A DNA stretch of 64,000 bases from Thuidium tamariscinum (lineage: Eukaryota > Streptophyta > Bryopsida > Hypnales > Thuidiaceae). How positions within the stretch are numbered: the stretch's first letter is position 1; every line of letters begins with the position of its first letter. Under the pieces are notes generated by a model that had not been told where the DNA came from, did no database searches, and saw nothing but the letters and a program-made list of their open reading frames with translations. This document shows positions 23,997 to 36,409 of the stretch, one piece after another. A program made the translations under genes and the position numbers. The stretch spans positions 14,694,001 through 14,758,000 of the forward strand of contig OX344753.2 in the NCBI GenBank assembly GCA_947034885.2. The letters are read 5' to 3'.

Positions 23997-25819
23997 CTCC
24001 CAATATGGTAATTTGAACAAAATGCTCACACGTTTCACCCTGTGCTTCTTGACTGGGTCTTCGTCGGACTCCACCACTCCACCTCCACGAAGGAATTCCT
24101 CGCGCTCTACAGCATTCCGATATATTTCCCGACCACTTCGACGTCGTGGAGGACAACCTGTCTCTGCTCGCCCGTTGAAAGCTGACCTCGCATTCCTGAA
24201 TGGATGATCCAAGCCGAGAAAACGGCGAGCACCCAAATAAATCATCTTCTTCAGAATACCGGAATGCTCTGCTACTGTTTGGTCTGCACATACTGGACAA
24301 GCTTTGTAGCCCTTAGTTTGCTGTCCGAACAAAAGTCCGTATGCTGGAAAGTCGTGAACGACCCAAATCAGCATAGCTCGTAAAGTGAACTTCCTGTGCC
24401 CTACTGGCTTGGACATGTCGGAAGCCGGAATTCCGTCCCACAATTTCAACAGATCCTCCACTAAGGGCTCCAGGTATACATCGATTACCTCCGCTGCAGG
24501 CGACTGTGGTCCAGGGATAAGCAACACCAGCTTCAGGAAAAAGGTTTTTGTAGTCATCCAAGGAGGCAAATTATAAATTGCCACAAGAAATGGCCACACA
24601 GAGTGCTTCGTGGACTGCTTCCCGTAAGGGTTCATTCCGTCACCGACGAGCCCTAAGCGCAGGTTAGTTGGGACGGCAGCAAAATCTGGGTACAAGTCAT
24701 TAATGTGTTTCCACTGCTCCCCATCCACCACTGATTTCATCATACGATCTCTGGATTTATTCTTCCCATGGAATGTCATCAACCTAGCTATGTCAGGGCA
24801 CTGAAACATCCGACGTAATTGATCAATAATTGGGAAATACCGTAGAACCTTTGTAGGAACCGTTTTGGAACCTTCCACGTACCTAGACTTGCCACAACCT
24901 GGATGAGGACATGTCACGAGCTTGGCCTTGTTACCTCTGAATAAGACATGTCCATCTGGGCAACAATGAATTGCTTCATGTGATAGTACAAGTTTTTTCA
25001 CCATTTGCCTGGCCTCGTATGAAGTGCGGGGTAGACGATTAGATCTGGGAAGCAAGTCTTGCGAAAGAAATTTGAGTAACTCGTCCATGAATGTGTACGG
25101 AATCGAAAACAAAGTGCACATGGTGATGAGGATTATAGAAACCTCCAGTCAACTTAGTTTGCAGCCTTCGTATACTTTCTCAGTCGAGTCCCGCAACAGC
25201 TCTTCATACTCAGGTCCCGGCATCTCCACATCCATGTCAGCGTCTACATCATTCTCGTATGGACGCGCTCCATCGTAAATGTCTGCGTGTATATTATCCA
25301 CGCGCGCATAAGCATCACGAATAGCACCTGCCACGTCCACTCCTACCCTTTCCGGCCAAACAAATTCTTGCGGACCTCTTGTACTGTCTTCTACTCCGCG
25401 GAAATACTCTTCTCGTCCTTCCATGCCTTCATTGGTTGGCTCCACAACGCTTTCTCCACTGTTAGTCTGCATGGGGAAACAGTTGAATACGTAGCCACGC
25501 TTCCGTAACTGCTAAGCTCCTTTTCTCTTGCGTCAATGATTTTCTGAATGCTCGAAAATAGAATTCAAAAACGACTGTGACTGATGAGGACCACCACCTA
25601 CACATAGACTCCTTGAATTAGAGACGAACTCACCAGCAACGGGTATTGCAAATACTCATCTCGGCCATGTAGCCTGTGATGCCGTGCAACGGTTTCAACT
25701 CTCAAAATTCTTGCGCCTCGACACTTCTTACAAGCACATAAGTACTCCGTCAATGCTCGTCTCCGTGCAATGGACCGTTCAATGTGGTACGCTGATGACA
25801 GTCTCGCTCTAGAATTCAT

Positions 25820-26497
25820 CTTCAGCGAGCACGTGTTCAGTGCACGTCCGCAAGGTAAGAGAACTTTTATTCTTCGAAGACGTCCTAGAACCTGGCGGAC
25901 AAACAGCATTCGACCATGTGAAACTGTTAGCATTCACAGTAGGCTTTCTAAAACTCTCTTTAAGTGACATGGATTTTGTACCTCGAAGACATATGACAAC
26001 TTCTGTCATGCCGCAATGCAGTTCTCATTAATTAGCACACCCACGACTGTTCCAGGTGCTCCACCAATGTACACATACAGAGCTCTTTCCATTCGCAGGT
26101 ACAGGAATGAGCATTTTCTTTGCTGCACTCATATATTGAAGGAATTACACTTCCTGACATGCTTCTCCACTGAATGCGAGTCCCTCTAAAATATTCAAGG
26201 CCAATGCACGTTCTGCGGAAGTCGTTCAAGCTACTCACTGTGCCACACTACCCAAGTGCTAGGTCAGTGACGGTGCATCGAAATGTAATGCAGAAGAAAA
26301 GGTTTCGGTTCGTACTTGCTCCTATGATCAGGCAGCTCTCACTCAGTGACTGCTATTTGGCCGCCCTCAACGTCCACCATCAGTACGTGCTGCACTGAGA
26401 GTTTCCCTCTTCCACGACATCAAGAAGGTCTTCGCTGTGCATGAGATTTCCTAGTCTGCCACATGACGATGCACACGACCGTCCTCAACATCAGAAG
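25820..26497. other. TNP2 upstream region to the giant insertion
   Basis: Noncoding stretch upstream of the proposed TNP2 start. It probably held the TNP2 promoter, and before the giant insertion it was continuous with 53,005 onward. No specific promoter motif can be supported. Confidence 0.45.
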
Positions 26498-26569
26498 CAC
26501 TATAACAAAACATGGTAAAAAAAAACCGTAGTCAATTTTCCACTACGGTTTTTTTTGCCATGTTTTTGT
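26498..26569 (+). repeat. Left TIR of the giant element with hairpin
   Basis: The terminal 18 bp are followed by an A-run, the stem CCGTAGT/ACTACGG (26,526-26,548), a T-run and GCCATGTTTTTGT. The A-run and T-run extend the stem. The right TIR has the same order. Confidence 0.9.
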
Positions 26570-27470
26570 ACGCATTTTTTGACTACGATGCGCAAGTGAT
26601 TTTTGAAAAATTGTGTGACTGTCAACCATTTTTTTCGCAATGGAATTTCTTGTAGTGAAATCTTAGATTAAGTGTAATTTTTTAAAAATTAGTTGAGTGC
26701 ATGCATATATGTTCATGAAACATGCACGCATTCAATCAATATTGCATGCATATTCAATCAATATTGAGTGCGATAAAAAAATATTGCACATGTTCAATCA
26801 ATATTGTATACACCTACAATCATCTACATACAAATGCTTTGTATTTGGGAACCATATATATGCACGTTCAATCAATTGCATATTTGCATACAACTATCAA
26901 ATTAGTGTAATCCACAATAGGTGCACAAAAATAATAGCAAGCTCATAAAATGAAGTGCAACAATATATGTGAAATCAAATACAAGTGCTTGAAGTCCACT
27001 GTTAATGCAAAAGTCTGAAGTGCATTAGTTGAGTGCTAGTACATGAATTCAAGTCTATTTCAATGCTTCAATACAAGTGTGACTATGTGAAGTTCAATTG
27101 AATGCAAACACATGCATTGACAAGAATGAAAAAGCCTCCATATTTTCTAGATAGCTAGTGCACATACACATGAAGCCCGCTACAAATGCACACATGAAGT
27201 CTAATACAAACACACATCCAATCCAAAATGTGCAAATACACGTTTCAAGTTGAATGCATGCACATACACAAAGTTTAGTACGGACATAGAAAAAAAATCC
27301 AACTACTGCAAATGTACACATGTAGTCCAATGCAAACACGCACATACAATTTACAAGTGCAAGCACATGAAGTGGAGTGCCCAAATGTAAAAAAATTTGT
27401 AAAATTCTAGAGCACATGAAATACATTGATGGGAACAATTCTATGCACTGCACATTAAATCTATCTCAAC
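26570..27470. repeat. Left subterminal repeat field of the giant element
   Basis: Two textures: CAATCAATATTG-type repeats at 26,735-26,880, then loosely repeated units containing GCAAACACATG, GCACATACAC and ACATGAAGT-C at about 27,000-27,420. The second type resembles the complement of the right-hand minisatellite unit (CACTCAATGGAACACAAACA), as inverted subterminal repeats should. Short frames here are by-products of the repeats. Confidence 0.6.
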
Positions 27471-27666
27471 AACAATAAAACTACAATTTGATGAGGTTGC
27501 TAGCCAATTGCTGCTGGTCAATTCCAACTCCACTGCTTTGTATCAACTTACAAATATATATACTGAGTGTAACCCTCAAGAAAAGGTTGAATGATTATAA
27601 GAGAGCATCTATACTAGCATAGATTTTGTTGCCATTGCTTTACCATCTCCTACATCTTTGTTGAAA

Positions 27667-29130
27667 TTAGAAAGAGTATCTTTGATCTACCAAATACTGC
27701 AAAGATGGATCCCAATCATATACCTGCTTCCAAAATGTCGCAACTTGAAAACGCTGCTCATGAGAGTAAATATGAGGTAACATGAGCTCTTGAGACGCTT
27801 GCATCAACAATTCTCTGGAGTGCCCTGCGTGCCACAACCTAATGGCATTAGCTCTCCACAGACTCAGGGTCTCACGTCCAAGTGATCCAGTGTAAAGTAG
27901 ATTGAGCAAGTATTTGTCAAGAACTTGTGAGCAAAAAAATTTCATTGAAAATTGAGGGGCTTGCTTACACCCATACCGATGAGATTTGTTGCCATTAATT
28001 GTTGAAGGATGAGTCGAGTACAGCACAACCCCAAACTAATCCCCACCGCTACTCCCGCAAGGGTCCACCAAATCAACATCTTCAACTGAAAGGCTATTTT
28101 CTTCATAAACAAACACAAAATAGAAGGATAATATTACAAGTCAAATAAATCTCAAGAAAATCTGAACAAAACCAACACAAGGAAAACATCAAGTCACCTG
28201 TGGTCCTGAACTCATATTCTTGTAGAAGAACTGGTACTGCTAGTGATGCCAGACTGAGATCACCGGTTGCAGAAAAAGTTGATCGTCCCATCCTGCTGGG
28301 AATTGAAGGTTGGCTACCCTCCACAAAACACACAATCAGTAAGACACCAATATCTGAAGCAGCATGTGCTGCAATAAAAAAAAAATTAGACACATCTGGG
28401 TGGTATGAGCCAACAACCAAGAGGCCAAATTCAATTTGGCAATTATTATAACTTGTACTATGCCATGGGAACATCAAAAGAAAAGCTCCACATTTCATAA
28501 ATTTCAGATTTAGAGTTATGTACGTGAGTGCCTGCAATTTACGATACCAAGTAACTGTGATTGTATAAAGAAATCAGAAATCAAGTCTACATTTTGTTGC
28601 TACTCTACATCACAAGGGAAACCATGAAGATGATTTGGCAGATCGTGTGTAAACAAAGACATGACCCTAGAGTTCACAATCAACAACAAAGTGGGAATGG
28701 AAACTCTTCTTCTCCTGCATCAAGAAAACTTCTATTAGCCTACCCATACAATATGAAACCATTCAACTCATCAACATCAACACACACATGCCACTTACCT
28801 GATGCTGATTCAGACCTAAATTGGGTCAGTAAGACTTTGAAATTTTAAAATGAGAAAAGAACTCGCAATCATCAAATTATCTTAAAGATGACATTGTTCG
28901 TACAAAACAAAAGCAAGCCAAACTCTAGCCTCGACAGCAACCCAGACAGCAACCCACGCAATGTTACTAAGGCTATTTGAGCATCATCAAAAGAAAGAAA
29001 CATAAAGTGAGTGAAGAGCACCAAACTTGCCATCTCAACCTCTTCTATAAGCTCATCAGCCGCTGCTGCTGGACACCGCCACTCTAATATCCGATTGAAG
29101 AGCTGCTGCGTCTTGCTTGCCAAAGTCTGA
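27667..29130 (-). pseudogene. Captured exons of an unidentified plant gene
   Basis: Three minus-strand stretches look like exons in order: about 29,130-29,000 after a TTCAG acceptor (LASKTQQLFNRILEWRC, ADELIEEVE); about 28,330-28,200 (MGRSTFSATGDLSLASLAVP, LLQEYEFRTTG); and about 28,090-27,667 (VEDVDLVDPCGSSGGD, a TAG stop, then STHPSTINGNKSHRYG and HAGHSRELLMQASQELM). The residues are well-formed coding sequence, unlike the surrounding shadows. I cannot place the family. The in-frame TAG near 28,036 indicates decay. The exons could belong to more than one gene. Confidence 0.5.
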
Positions 29131-30253
29131 ACAATTCACAAGCATACATGTTTGAGCAGCGAAACAAGGAAGATCCATTCATATGCAAGCTGATTCTATC
29201 TGTGTAAGCTCTAGAGAAATGAAAGAAGCTTGTGGAGATGGAATACACAACGAGATTACAAAAGATTTGCAGAGGGATGGAATACGGGAAACCGGGCAAC
29301 GCCATCGCCATGGAATATTCTTCGTGGTGGTGGTGCGGAGATAGCTGGAGGGTGGCAAGGATCGTTTTCCAGTGCGGCTAACAAGCATCGACTCCATGGC
29401 TACCTAAGAATCACAGCAAACACGAGGGACATGATGGTGCTCTTTAAACCCCTAAACCTTTTAAACCCTAGTTTGTAATCTATACCTTAAATGCATAAAG
29501 CCATATATCTATCTGAGAGACAACATGTCAACCGAGATTCTATATATGCTGCAACACAGATCAAATACTCCACAAAGGACAGGGGCCCCGCCATTTAGTA
29601 TTCCACATGCATGTGACATTTAGGGTGCACAGCGGTACTTACGAGGTGGCATAGAAAGAATCTCGTACTCTATCATGGGGCACCATGCCTTCTAGATCAT
29701 TGTTAGACAGATTTCTGCATAACTTCAAAGAGTATAATTAAGCAATTATAATGAAACCCTAACCTCACTAATTCACATCCGAAAAGACAAAGTCGGAATG
29801 AACTTCAATGATTGAAACCGGAGCAAGCATTCGTAGGTTTCGATTCTTACAGAAAGGCAAGGCTCAAAGCCCGTTCAATTCTGCAGAAGTCTCGCCAATC
29901 AACTTGTTATTTGATAAATCCCTGAAAATAGTGAAGAAACAAAGAGCTCATACAGTGGCCCCAGCGCATTATCTGTGGAAGCCAAAGCCCATCCAAACAC
30001 GAATTTCTTGACCTAAGAAAACCGGCAAGACTAGTAATAATAAGGCCGCCTTAGAAGATTCTCAAGCTTGCGGTGCTCCCCAACAACTTGGGAACAGCTG
30101 CTCAGCCATATATGTTCAACGACATGAGACCTAACATATTTGTGTCGACGAAGTTACGCTCACGTTGGTACTGATACTTCTATTGCTTGCATTGCAAGTA
30201 CTCTGACTCTAATTTTTGAGCAGAAGTATGTGAGGAATGGAAGTATGGGTTAC

Positions 30254-32000
30254 CTCATCCAGAATATCAAGAACAGTGACATCTGATTTTTCTGCCTTCT
30301 TCTTAAGTGCTATATTCTCCGTCTCTAACTTCTTGATCGTCTGACATCTGATCGAACACGGAAAACAACCATTAAGTGGTAAACCGAGCATATTGCTTTC
30401 AAGACACTGGCAAGAAACTCTTCGAACTTCCTCGAACTCAAAAAGAAGCAGACGAGTTCAAAATGCACAAGATATTGACTGCCAAATGGAATTTCAATGG
30501 TTATTTACTTGTAATCTTTTCCTTCTCCATCTCTTTCTTAAAGGTTGCAAACACCTCATTGCTCTTTGTCAGCGTCTCCTGCAATTGCGTCAGAGCATCA
30601 TCAGAATCAGTTCATGGTAGTGTTGATGGTGACTAGCATCACAAAAAGAAGAAAGTATTTGTATTTAAAAAATTTAGAAAGTGAAGCTTCACGGTTCCAA
30701 GCATTAGGAAACATAAAACCGGAGGAGATAGAGCAAAATTCAAAGCACAAATTTGGTTAGATAACACATTCTATTTTTCCTACCAGTCACAGAGACGCAC
30801 CGCAAGAACTTTATCAAGCAATTCAGAAGCACGTTCAATTACCTAATGAAGGACATGAACTTTAAGAGAAAGGATCACATCTTTCAGAAGTACACTATGA
30901 GGACAAGTTCTTTCATTCTAAGAGTAACAATAATTTCTCGAACTATAGAATGATTGGAAGTACAGACTGCTCAGCTAAGGACTACCCACACAAGAATTAA
31001 GTACTTACCTGAAACTGTTCAAATTAATCGCCATAGAGGGCTAATTGAGCCCTCAAATCTTGTTCAACTTTTAATTGATGAGTAATCTGCTATTTATAAA
31101 GGCATGATTTAGCTTCTTCTTGTGCAACTAACTCTTTCCGCTGCTTGAGATTCACCTCGGCAAGGTGCTGTTCAAGCTCCTTGGTCCTTGACTGAAAACC
31201 CCCATAAGAACAAGCTCTGGTCATTCAGAACAAAGACTTCGACATTTCGCAGATGAAAAACTCTTTACAAAAGCATACTAGAATGCGAATATGAGGCAAC
31301 AAATAGTAGAATCTAAAGAGAATAAGATTCTCCACCGATCACTCTTTTCACCTCTTCTGGATTTAAACTCATTTCCAAAAGGCAATTAAAGCAAGCATAC
31401 CTGGTGATTAAAGTGTTGATCCCTCTTCTCACACTACTGAGTCAGAGCTTTAAGCGTTTCTCGGAACCTAAAGAAAAAAGATATAGCTTATGAAGAATGC
31501 ACAAAGACGTTTTCTAATAAACCTTGTTACAATAATACCAAGTCAAGATCATGCTCAAAATCATACATACATTTCATTTTCTTTGATCTGCTGCAACCTC
31601 TCATCTCCTTGCTCTTCCAACTTGCTTGTGATATCCTGTAATAATCAATGCAATAAAGCTACATTAATTTATACACGAAAAGAATTGAATACATCAGACT
31701 AAATTAATGGAGCTTCATGATTTCATCAGACTAAGACTCCATTCTATTACTCAACATAGCGGGCAAACTCAATTCAAACAGTTGGAATTCAATTGAAACT
31801 CAATTCATGCGCAAGAAGAACTTAAGAATGAATCCCTCACAAGAAATCAGCATTAAACAAGAAAACCGCAAGGCAAACATGTGAGCAATTGACGGCTCCT
31901 TGTCAGCAAGAAGCTGTGAAGAACCTTGATGGTATTGGGGAACTTCGTGGACAGTTCTTGACGTTCATCTGCTCTTCATTGGAGATCCTTCTGCTGTCAT
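30254..32000 (-). pseudogene. Taxilin-family gene fragment with introns
   Basis: Coiled-coil exons of a taxilin (a syntaxin-binding family in other eukaryotes) read on the minus strand, with GT-AG junctions. Exons: about 31,992-31,925 (RADERQELSTKFPNTIK); 31,635-31,571 (DITSKLEEQGDERLQQIKEN); 31,467-31,401 (FRETLKALTQ...CEKRDQHFNHQ); 31,191-31,009 (LRAQLALYGD, FEQFQ); 30,578 to about 30,510 (ETLTKSNEVFATFKKEMEK); and 30,340-30,254 (TIKKLETENIALKKKAEKSD). These match the conserved taxilin core in order. N- and C-terminal exons are missing. At least four in-frame stops occur: TGA in the first exon, TAG in the third, TAG and TAA in the fourth. It is a genomic capture, because introns are kept, and it cannot make a protein. 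Confidence 0.85.
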
Positions 32001-32009
32001 CCTGCAGTT

Positions 32010-34768
32010 CCAAGGGCAATGATGAATGTTGTGAACAATTGGAAGTTTAAATTCTTTCTAGTGCTCGCAACCCACATAAGAAATACAACCGAATCAATAA
32101 AACAGCATTGGACGACAAATCTTGAAGTCTCCTGACAGTTCTTCACCTGATACTAGGGCGGCTTTATATTGCTTGCAAGTATTTGTTCCAATAAGCCAAC
32201 AAGCTAGGCTTGATTGCAGCTTTAGGCCCTCCGTTGGTACCCACGGATTATAAACTCCTCGTTTCTCTTCCTACATCAATCACGAAGACATTGAAAGCTC
32301 CGGAAACAACACTGAATTGAACATAATCCAACGTCAGTTAGTTTTTCCCGTGTTTTTTTAATTCGTTTTTTTCCTCGATTTCTAAAGGGGGAGGCTCTAC
32401 GATCTCTTGCTTACATACTGTAACGGAGCTGAAAACAGAGTTCCACTTTGGAAGCTAATAGCTGGTTAAAGTGACTTCCGAAACATATTTCTATTGTTAA
32501 GAAATGTAAGGTGTGACTTGTTCATCTCAAAATCTCCTTAATCTAAACAACAAAGCATTTCTACTGATACCTTTTGTTACCTTCCTTGAAACCTCTTAAC
32601 TGGTTTATTTCAACTTTAGAGAAGCAAACACTTTTGGCCAGTTGGGCACTTTGGGGCTAGTAAACAAGTGAGCATTGCAGATAAAATACTTTCTACTTCA
32701 ATAAATACACAAAGAATAGTGTGGTTAAATATTTTAACAGTCCATTCCCAAACAAGACACTGACAATCTCTTACTTTCAGTAAAGTAAATCCAAATATGA
32801 TTCGTAACTAGACCACTGTGTCTTCACAGTAGACACGCACAGATCTATATGAGACTTTGCTTATATTTCATCTCAAAATCTCCTGAATCTAAGCAATAAG
32901 ACTGGGACTCACTTGCCCTCGTAGGTTGACAGCCATTTCAAGTATGCAGCTCCAAAATACACGCGCACAAAAGGTAGGTACAACAATGCGGACACGCTCT
33001 CCATTGCGTACGCACGATCACCCATGTCGCTGCAATCATATCTAGAGAATTTTGAGAGGATATTCTCGTAACATTAAAACACATACTGAACATCAAAAAA
33101 CTCAATGTGACCACAACCAGCTCCAAATATAAATAATTGCAAACAGAGACAGAGTCGCACAGAGCTTATGAAGGTATTTTGCTTGGATGTAACTGGCTCC
33201 TTGAAACTGATCCACACTACAGTTTCCAAAACGAAATAATTTAGAGGAAGAAAAGGGCTTACATGGCTAACCACTTGGTTGTCGACTGAAGCGTCTGCAT
33301 AAGCCCAGTGCTGGCTTCGTTCAGCTTCAATTCAAAACGGTAAGCGAGAGGTTCTCGTGAGCTCTCAATTTCAGTAATCAACTAAAATCATTCCCTGTTT
33401 CCCCAACAGTACCCACAAGCTTTTCATGTGCATGCTCTAAAATATGAACCGGAAATTATAATGCACATGAAGCTGAAACCGTTAAGGCCCAATCCAGTCA
33501 GTTGTACGAATCGCTGTTACCAACAGTAACTCTCTATCCATATACTTGGTTGGACATCCTAGCAAGTGGTGCAAGCATGACTTCGCTAGACGCAGCAAAC
33601 AACCCCAGTCCATTGACACGGAGTCGCCTGAGACTCTTTCCAAATCAACAACGCATCACCCTTGTCGTTCAACCGGCTACGAAACTGTTGCAAAGCAAGA
33701 CCTGCTCCATAACCCAACCAGCGTCAAACACTAACCAAACTTCAAAATTTGTGTTATGAAACCCTTCCCAAGTTCCAGCGCTAGCTGGAATGAAAGCGAC
33801 CCCACCCGAAGGCACCCGTGCAAGCTGATGAGGCTCAAGCGACAGGCATAAAGTATGGATTGCCATATCTCCCTAGTGTGCACGCCTGTTTAGTTATGAG
33901 TCCAGCGTGACTGTCTACCTAGACCTTCAAGCACCACCCTTGGCCAACTGAAATCACTGCAGTGGCGCTCAGTTGCACAAACCAATCCATCCCCGATCCA
34001 AGTCGTGGTTTTCACAAACATCTCCAAGTTGCTAAAGAACCTGCTATAACTTAATTAACTAATTATTTTTCCTTGAAACCTGCCATAACATAATTACATG
34101 TGCAAGAATTTCAAATCCACCCACCCCACTCAGTGGATCGGAGTGAACTGGACCCTCGCTCGGCCTCCCAAATCATTCCAGACGTGCATGTGAAAAAAAG
34201 CCCCCTATTTTGAGCCTTCTCTCGGGGTCAGTTCACCCCAGTCGCTCAGCAGAATCTAGTCCGACATTTCCACAGCCGCGACTTTATTCAAAAGAAGCCT
34301 TTGAGTTCCTAAGGGGTTTTGTTTTTGTTTTCACCAGACAAGGAATACGTATATTTCACACATTTTACTACAAAATGCACCTGCTTTGAGATTCGAATTT
34401 CGCACAGCAGCAAGCTAGCAGACCCCACTTGTCAGCACCATGCAAACCTCAGCTTGCTTGCAGGTGGGCAAGTAGGACAAGGATGAACTCCCAGGTCTAG
34501 CCCTGTTCAATGCGGAAAACAATGCTCACCTTCTCACTCCGCAGCGCTGTTGAAACAGCAGCGGAGCAGTCCTACCTCTTGGAAATCAAGGCCAAATCCC
34601 GTGACGCAACGAGAGTCGAGAGTGCTTGTAATCAGACACCCCTAATTGCTCCTAAAAATGAGAATTTCCCTCGGCTGGATACAGACACAGCTGGCTTACA
34701 CTACAACTCTTGAGCATTGCTCAAAGTTGACACTATTACCACTACCTTTGTTTCCCAATTCCTATTGT
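32010..34768. other. Interior DNA of the giant element, no gene recognised
   Basis: Moderate AT with no long frame. A short inverted pair (GAGTGAACTGGACC near 34,140 and GGTCAGTTCACC near 34,228) could be a very small MITE remnant. Some of this DNA may be intron or flank captured with the taxilin or transketolase pieces. Confidence 0.4.
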
Positions 34769-36405
34769 TCAAGCCAACACTTCCTTCGCCTGGGCGATCA
34801 CATTGCCAACAGTGATTCCGAACTTTTAGTACAGGAAGTTGGCAGGAGTGCTCGCACCAAAGTGGTCCACTCCAATGGCCTTGCCGTTCAGGCCAACATA
34901 CCTCTCCCAACCGAACGTGGAACCAGCCTCAAGAGAAACACGGACCGTTACAGAAGACGTCAACAAACCTTCCTTGTACTCATCGCTCTGCTCCTCGAAG
35001 AGCTCCCAGCACGGGAACGACACCACCCTCAGTCTTGCCTTCCTTTCTAATGGCATCTGCGGCCTTTGCGATGATCTCCACCTCCAAACCTGAAGCAAAG
35101 AGGATCAGGTCTGGCTTGTTGGTGGTGGGATCATCAAAGATTGCGTACGCCCCAAAGCGAGACGTTGTCAATGGAAGTGCCGGGCAAGTTGGGCAACTTT
35201 TGTCTGGACAAGGCCAAGGTAGACGGTCTCTTCCTATTGAGGACAGCCACCTTGTACGAGCCCGAGGTTTCTTTCAGTCAGCGGGCCTGAGCATCAAAAT
35301 GTTGGGCATGGCCCTGAAACTCAACATGGCCCTGAAACTTGCCAAGTGCTCAATGGGCTAATGCGTGGGACCAACCTCTTCCAAACCGATCGAGTCTCGG
35401 ACAACGCGGAAATGCGCATCGCTGCCCTCAAGTAATCCGTAAAGATGAAGAAGGTAGCATAGTACGGGATCAGACCGCTCAAGTGCTGCTGAATTCCGTT
35501 GGAGATGGCTCCCATGGCGTGCTCCCTCACTCCGAACCTCACGTTCCGCTCCGCGATTGTGCTCTTCTGGAAGTCCCTGAACATCATCAAGGTCATGTTT
35601 GAGGAGGCCAGATCGGCACTGCCTCCGATCAATCCGGGGAGTGTCCGTGCCAAACATCTCTGAGGCAAGTTGCGGGTGGCATCACCAGCGTCCTCGGGAG
35701 TGAAGCTGGGAAGCACCGCGTCCCAGCCGTCAGGCAATTTACCTCTGACTAGCTACTTGAATTCGGCACCCTCTTCAGAGTACTTCTGAGCATACGCCTC
35801 AACAGCAGATTCCCAAGTCACTCTGGTACTTACTTCCCAAGTCGATGTGGCGGCTCCAGTGGCTCTTGACTTCTTCGGAGACGTGGAAGGGCTCATAAGA
35901 CCAGCCCAGGTTCTGCCTCGTGGCTTCAACCTCCTTTCCACCCAAAGCAGCACCGTGCACAGAATACGAGTTAGCCTTGTCGGGCGACCCGAAGCCGATA
36001 GTGGTGGTCACCTTGATCAAGGTGGGCTTGTCCGTCACAGACTTGGCCTCCTCAATGGCAGCGCAAATCTCGTCGTATCCAGTGTAGCAGTTCTTCACCC
36101 AAATCGTGTGCCATCCCACAGCAGCGAAGCGGTTGTCCACGTTCTCGGTGAAGGCAATCTCCGTGTCTCCGTCGATGGAAATGTGGTTGTCGTCGTAGAA
36201 GCAGAAAAGCTTTCCCAAGCCCCAGTGACCTGCTAGCAAGGCGGCCTTGTTGGAGATTCCCTCCATGTTGCATCCATCTCCCACAATGCAGTATGTGTAG
36301 TCGTCCACAATCTTAGCGTCAGGCTTGTTGAAGCAGGCAGCCACCAAAGCCAAACCTACAACGTTGGCAATACCTTGTCCCAGGACCGGTTGTGACCTCA
36401 ATTTC
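34769..36405 (-). pseudogene. Transketolase C-terminal three quarters, frameshifted
   Basis: Transketolase is the thiamine-diphosphate enzyme of the Calvin and pentose phosphate pathways. The copy starts on the minus strand at 36,405, after a TAG that could be a splice acceptor, with EIEVTTGP. It continues through the ThDP motif [64 protein letters not shown] and [17 protein letters not shown] to the C-terminal [20 protein letters not shown] and VIAQAKEVLA. Its length of about 1.64 kb matches the coding length, so there are no introns across it. The first roughly 150-200 residues are missing. Defects include a one-base loss near 36,382, a frame change near 35,830, a TAG near 35,752 and further breaks after 35,400. 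It is either a processed copy or a capture of one long native 3' exon. Confidence 0.94.
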
Positions 36406-36409
36406 CTAG

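Larger units (their letters stand above)
20033..25819 (-). pseudogene. TNP2-type CACTA transposase, disabled
   Basis: Catalytic transposase of the outer element. Inferred exons: 25,819-25,634; 25,466-23,997; 22,561-21,663; and 21,237-20,564 continuing at 20,232-20,033 after a MITE. Splice sites are GT-AG and phases agree; without the MITE and one TSD copy the sum is 1142 codons including the stop. Exon 1 has a transposase-associated CACKKC...HH motif. Exon 2 carries the Transposase_21 core, with a CPHPGC zinc-like motif and RLGLVGDGMNPYG (its Asp, about residue 338, is a likely catalytic acid), then YNLPPW and LLIPGP. Exon 3 has HTLDVMHCEKN and a DUF4218 segment (LKSHDFHVIMQQVLP). Exon 4 is DUF4216-like (VEYVGELEEIVELDY) with an acidic tail. 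Two in-frame stops, TGA at 25,149-25,151 and TAG at 22,253-22,255, plus the MITE, show it is dead. Confidence 0.93.

Noticed and set aside
34646-35361. Plus-strand frames of 84-134 codons
   Set aside because: Antisense shadows of the transketolase fragment, whose minus-strand translation matches the family over more than 500 residues.
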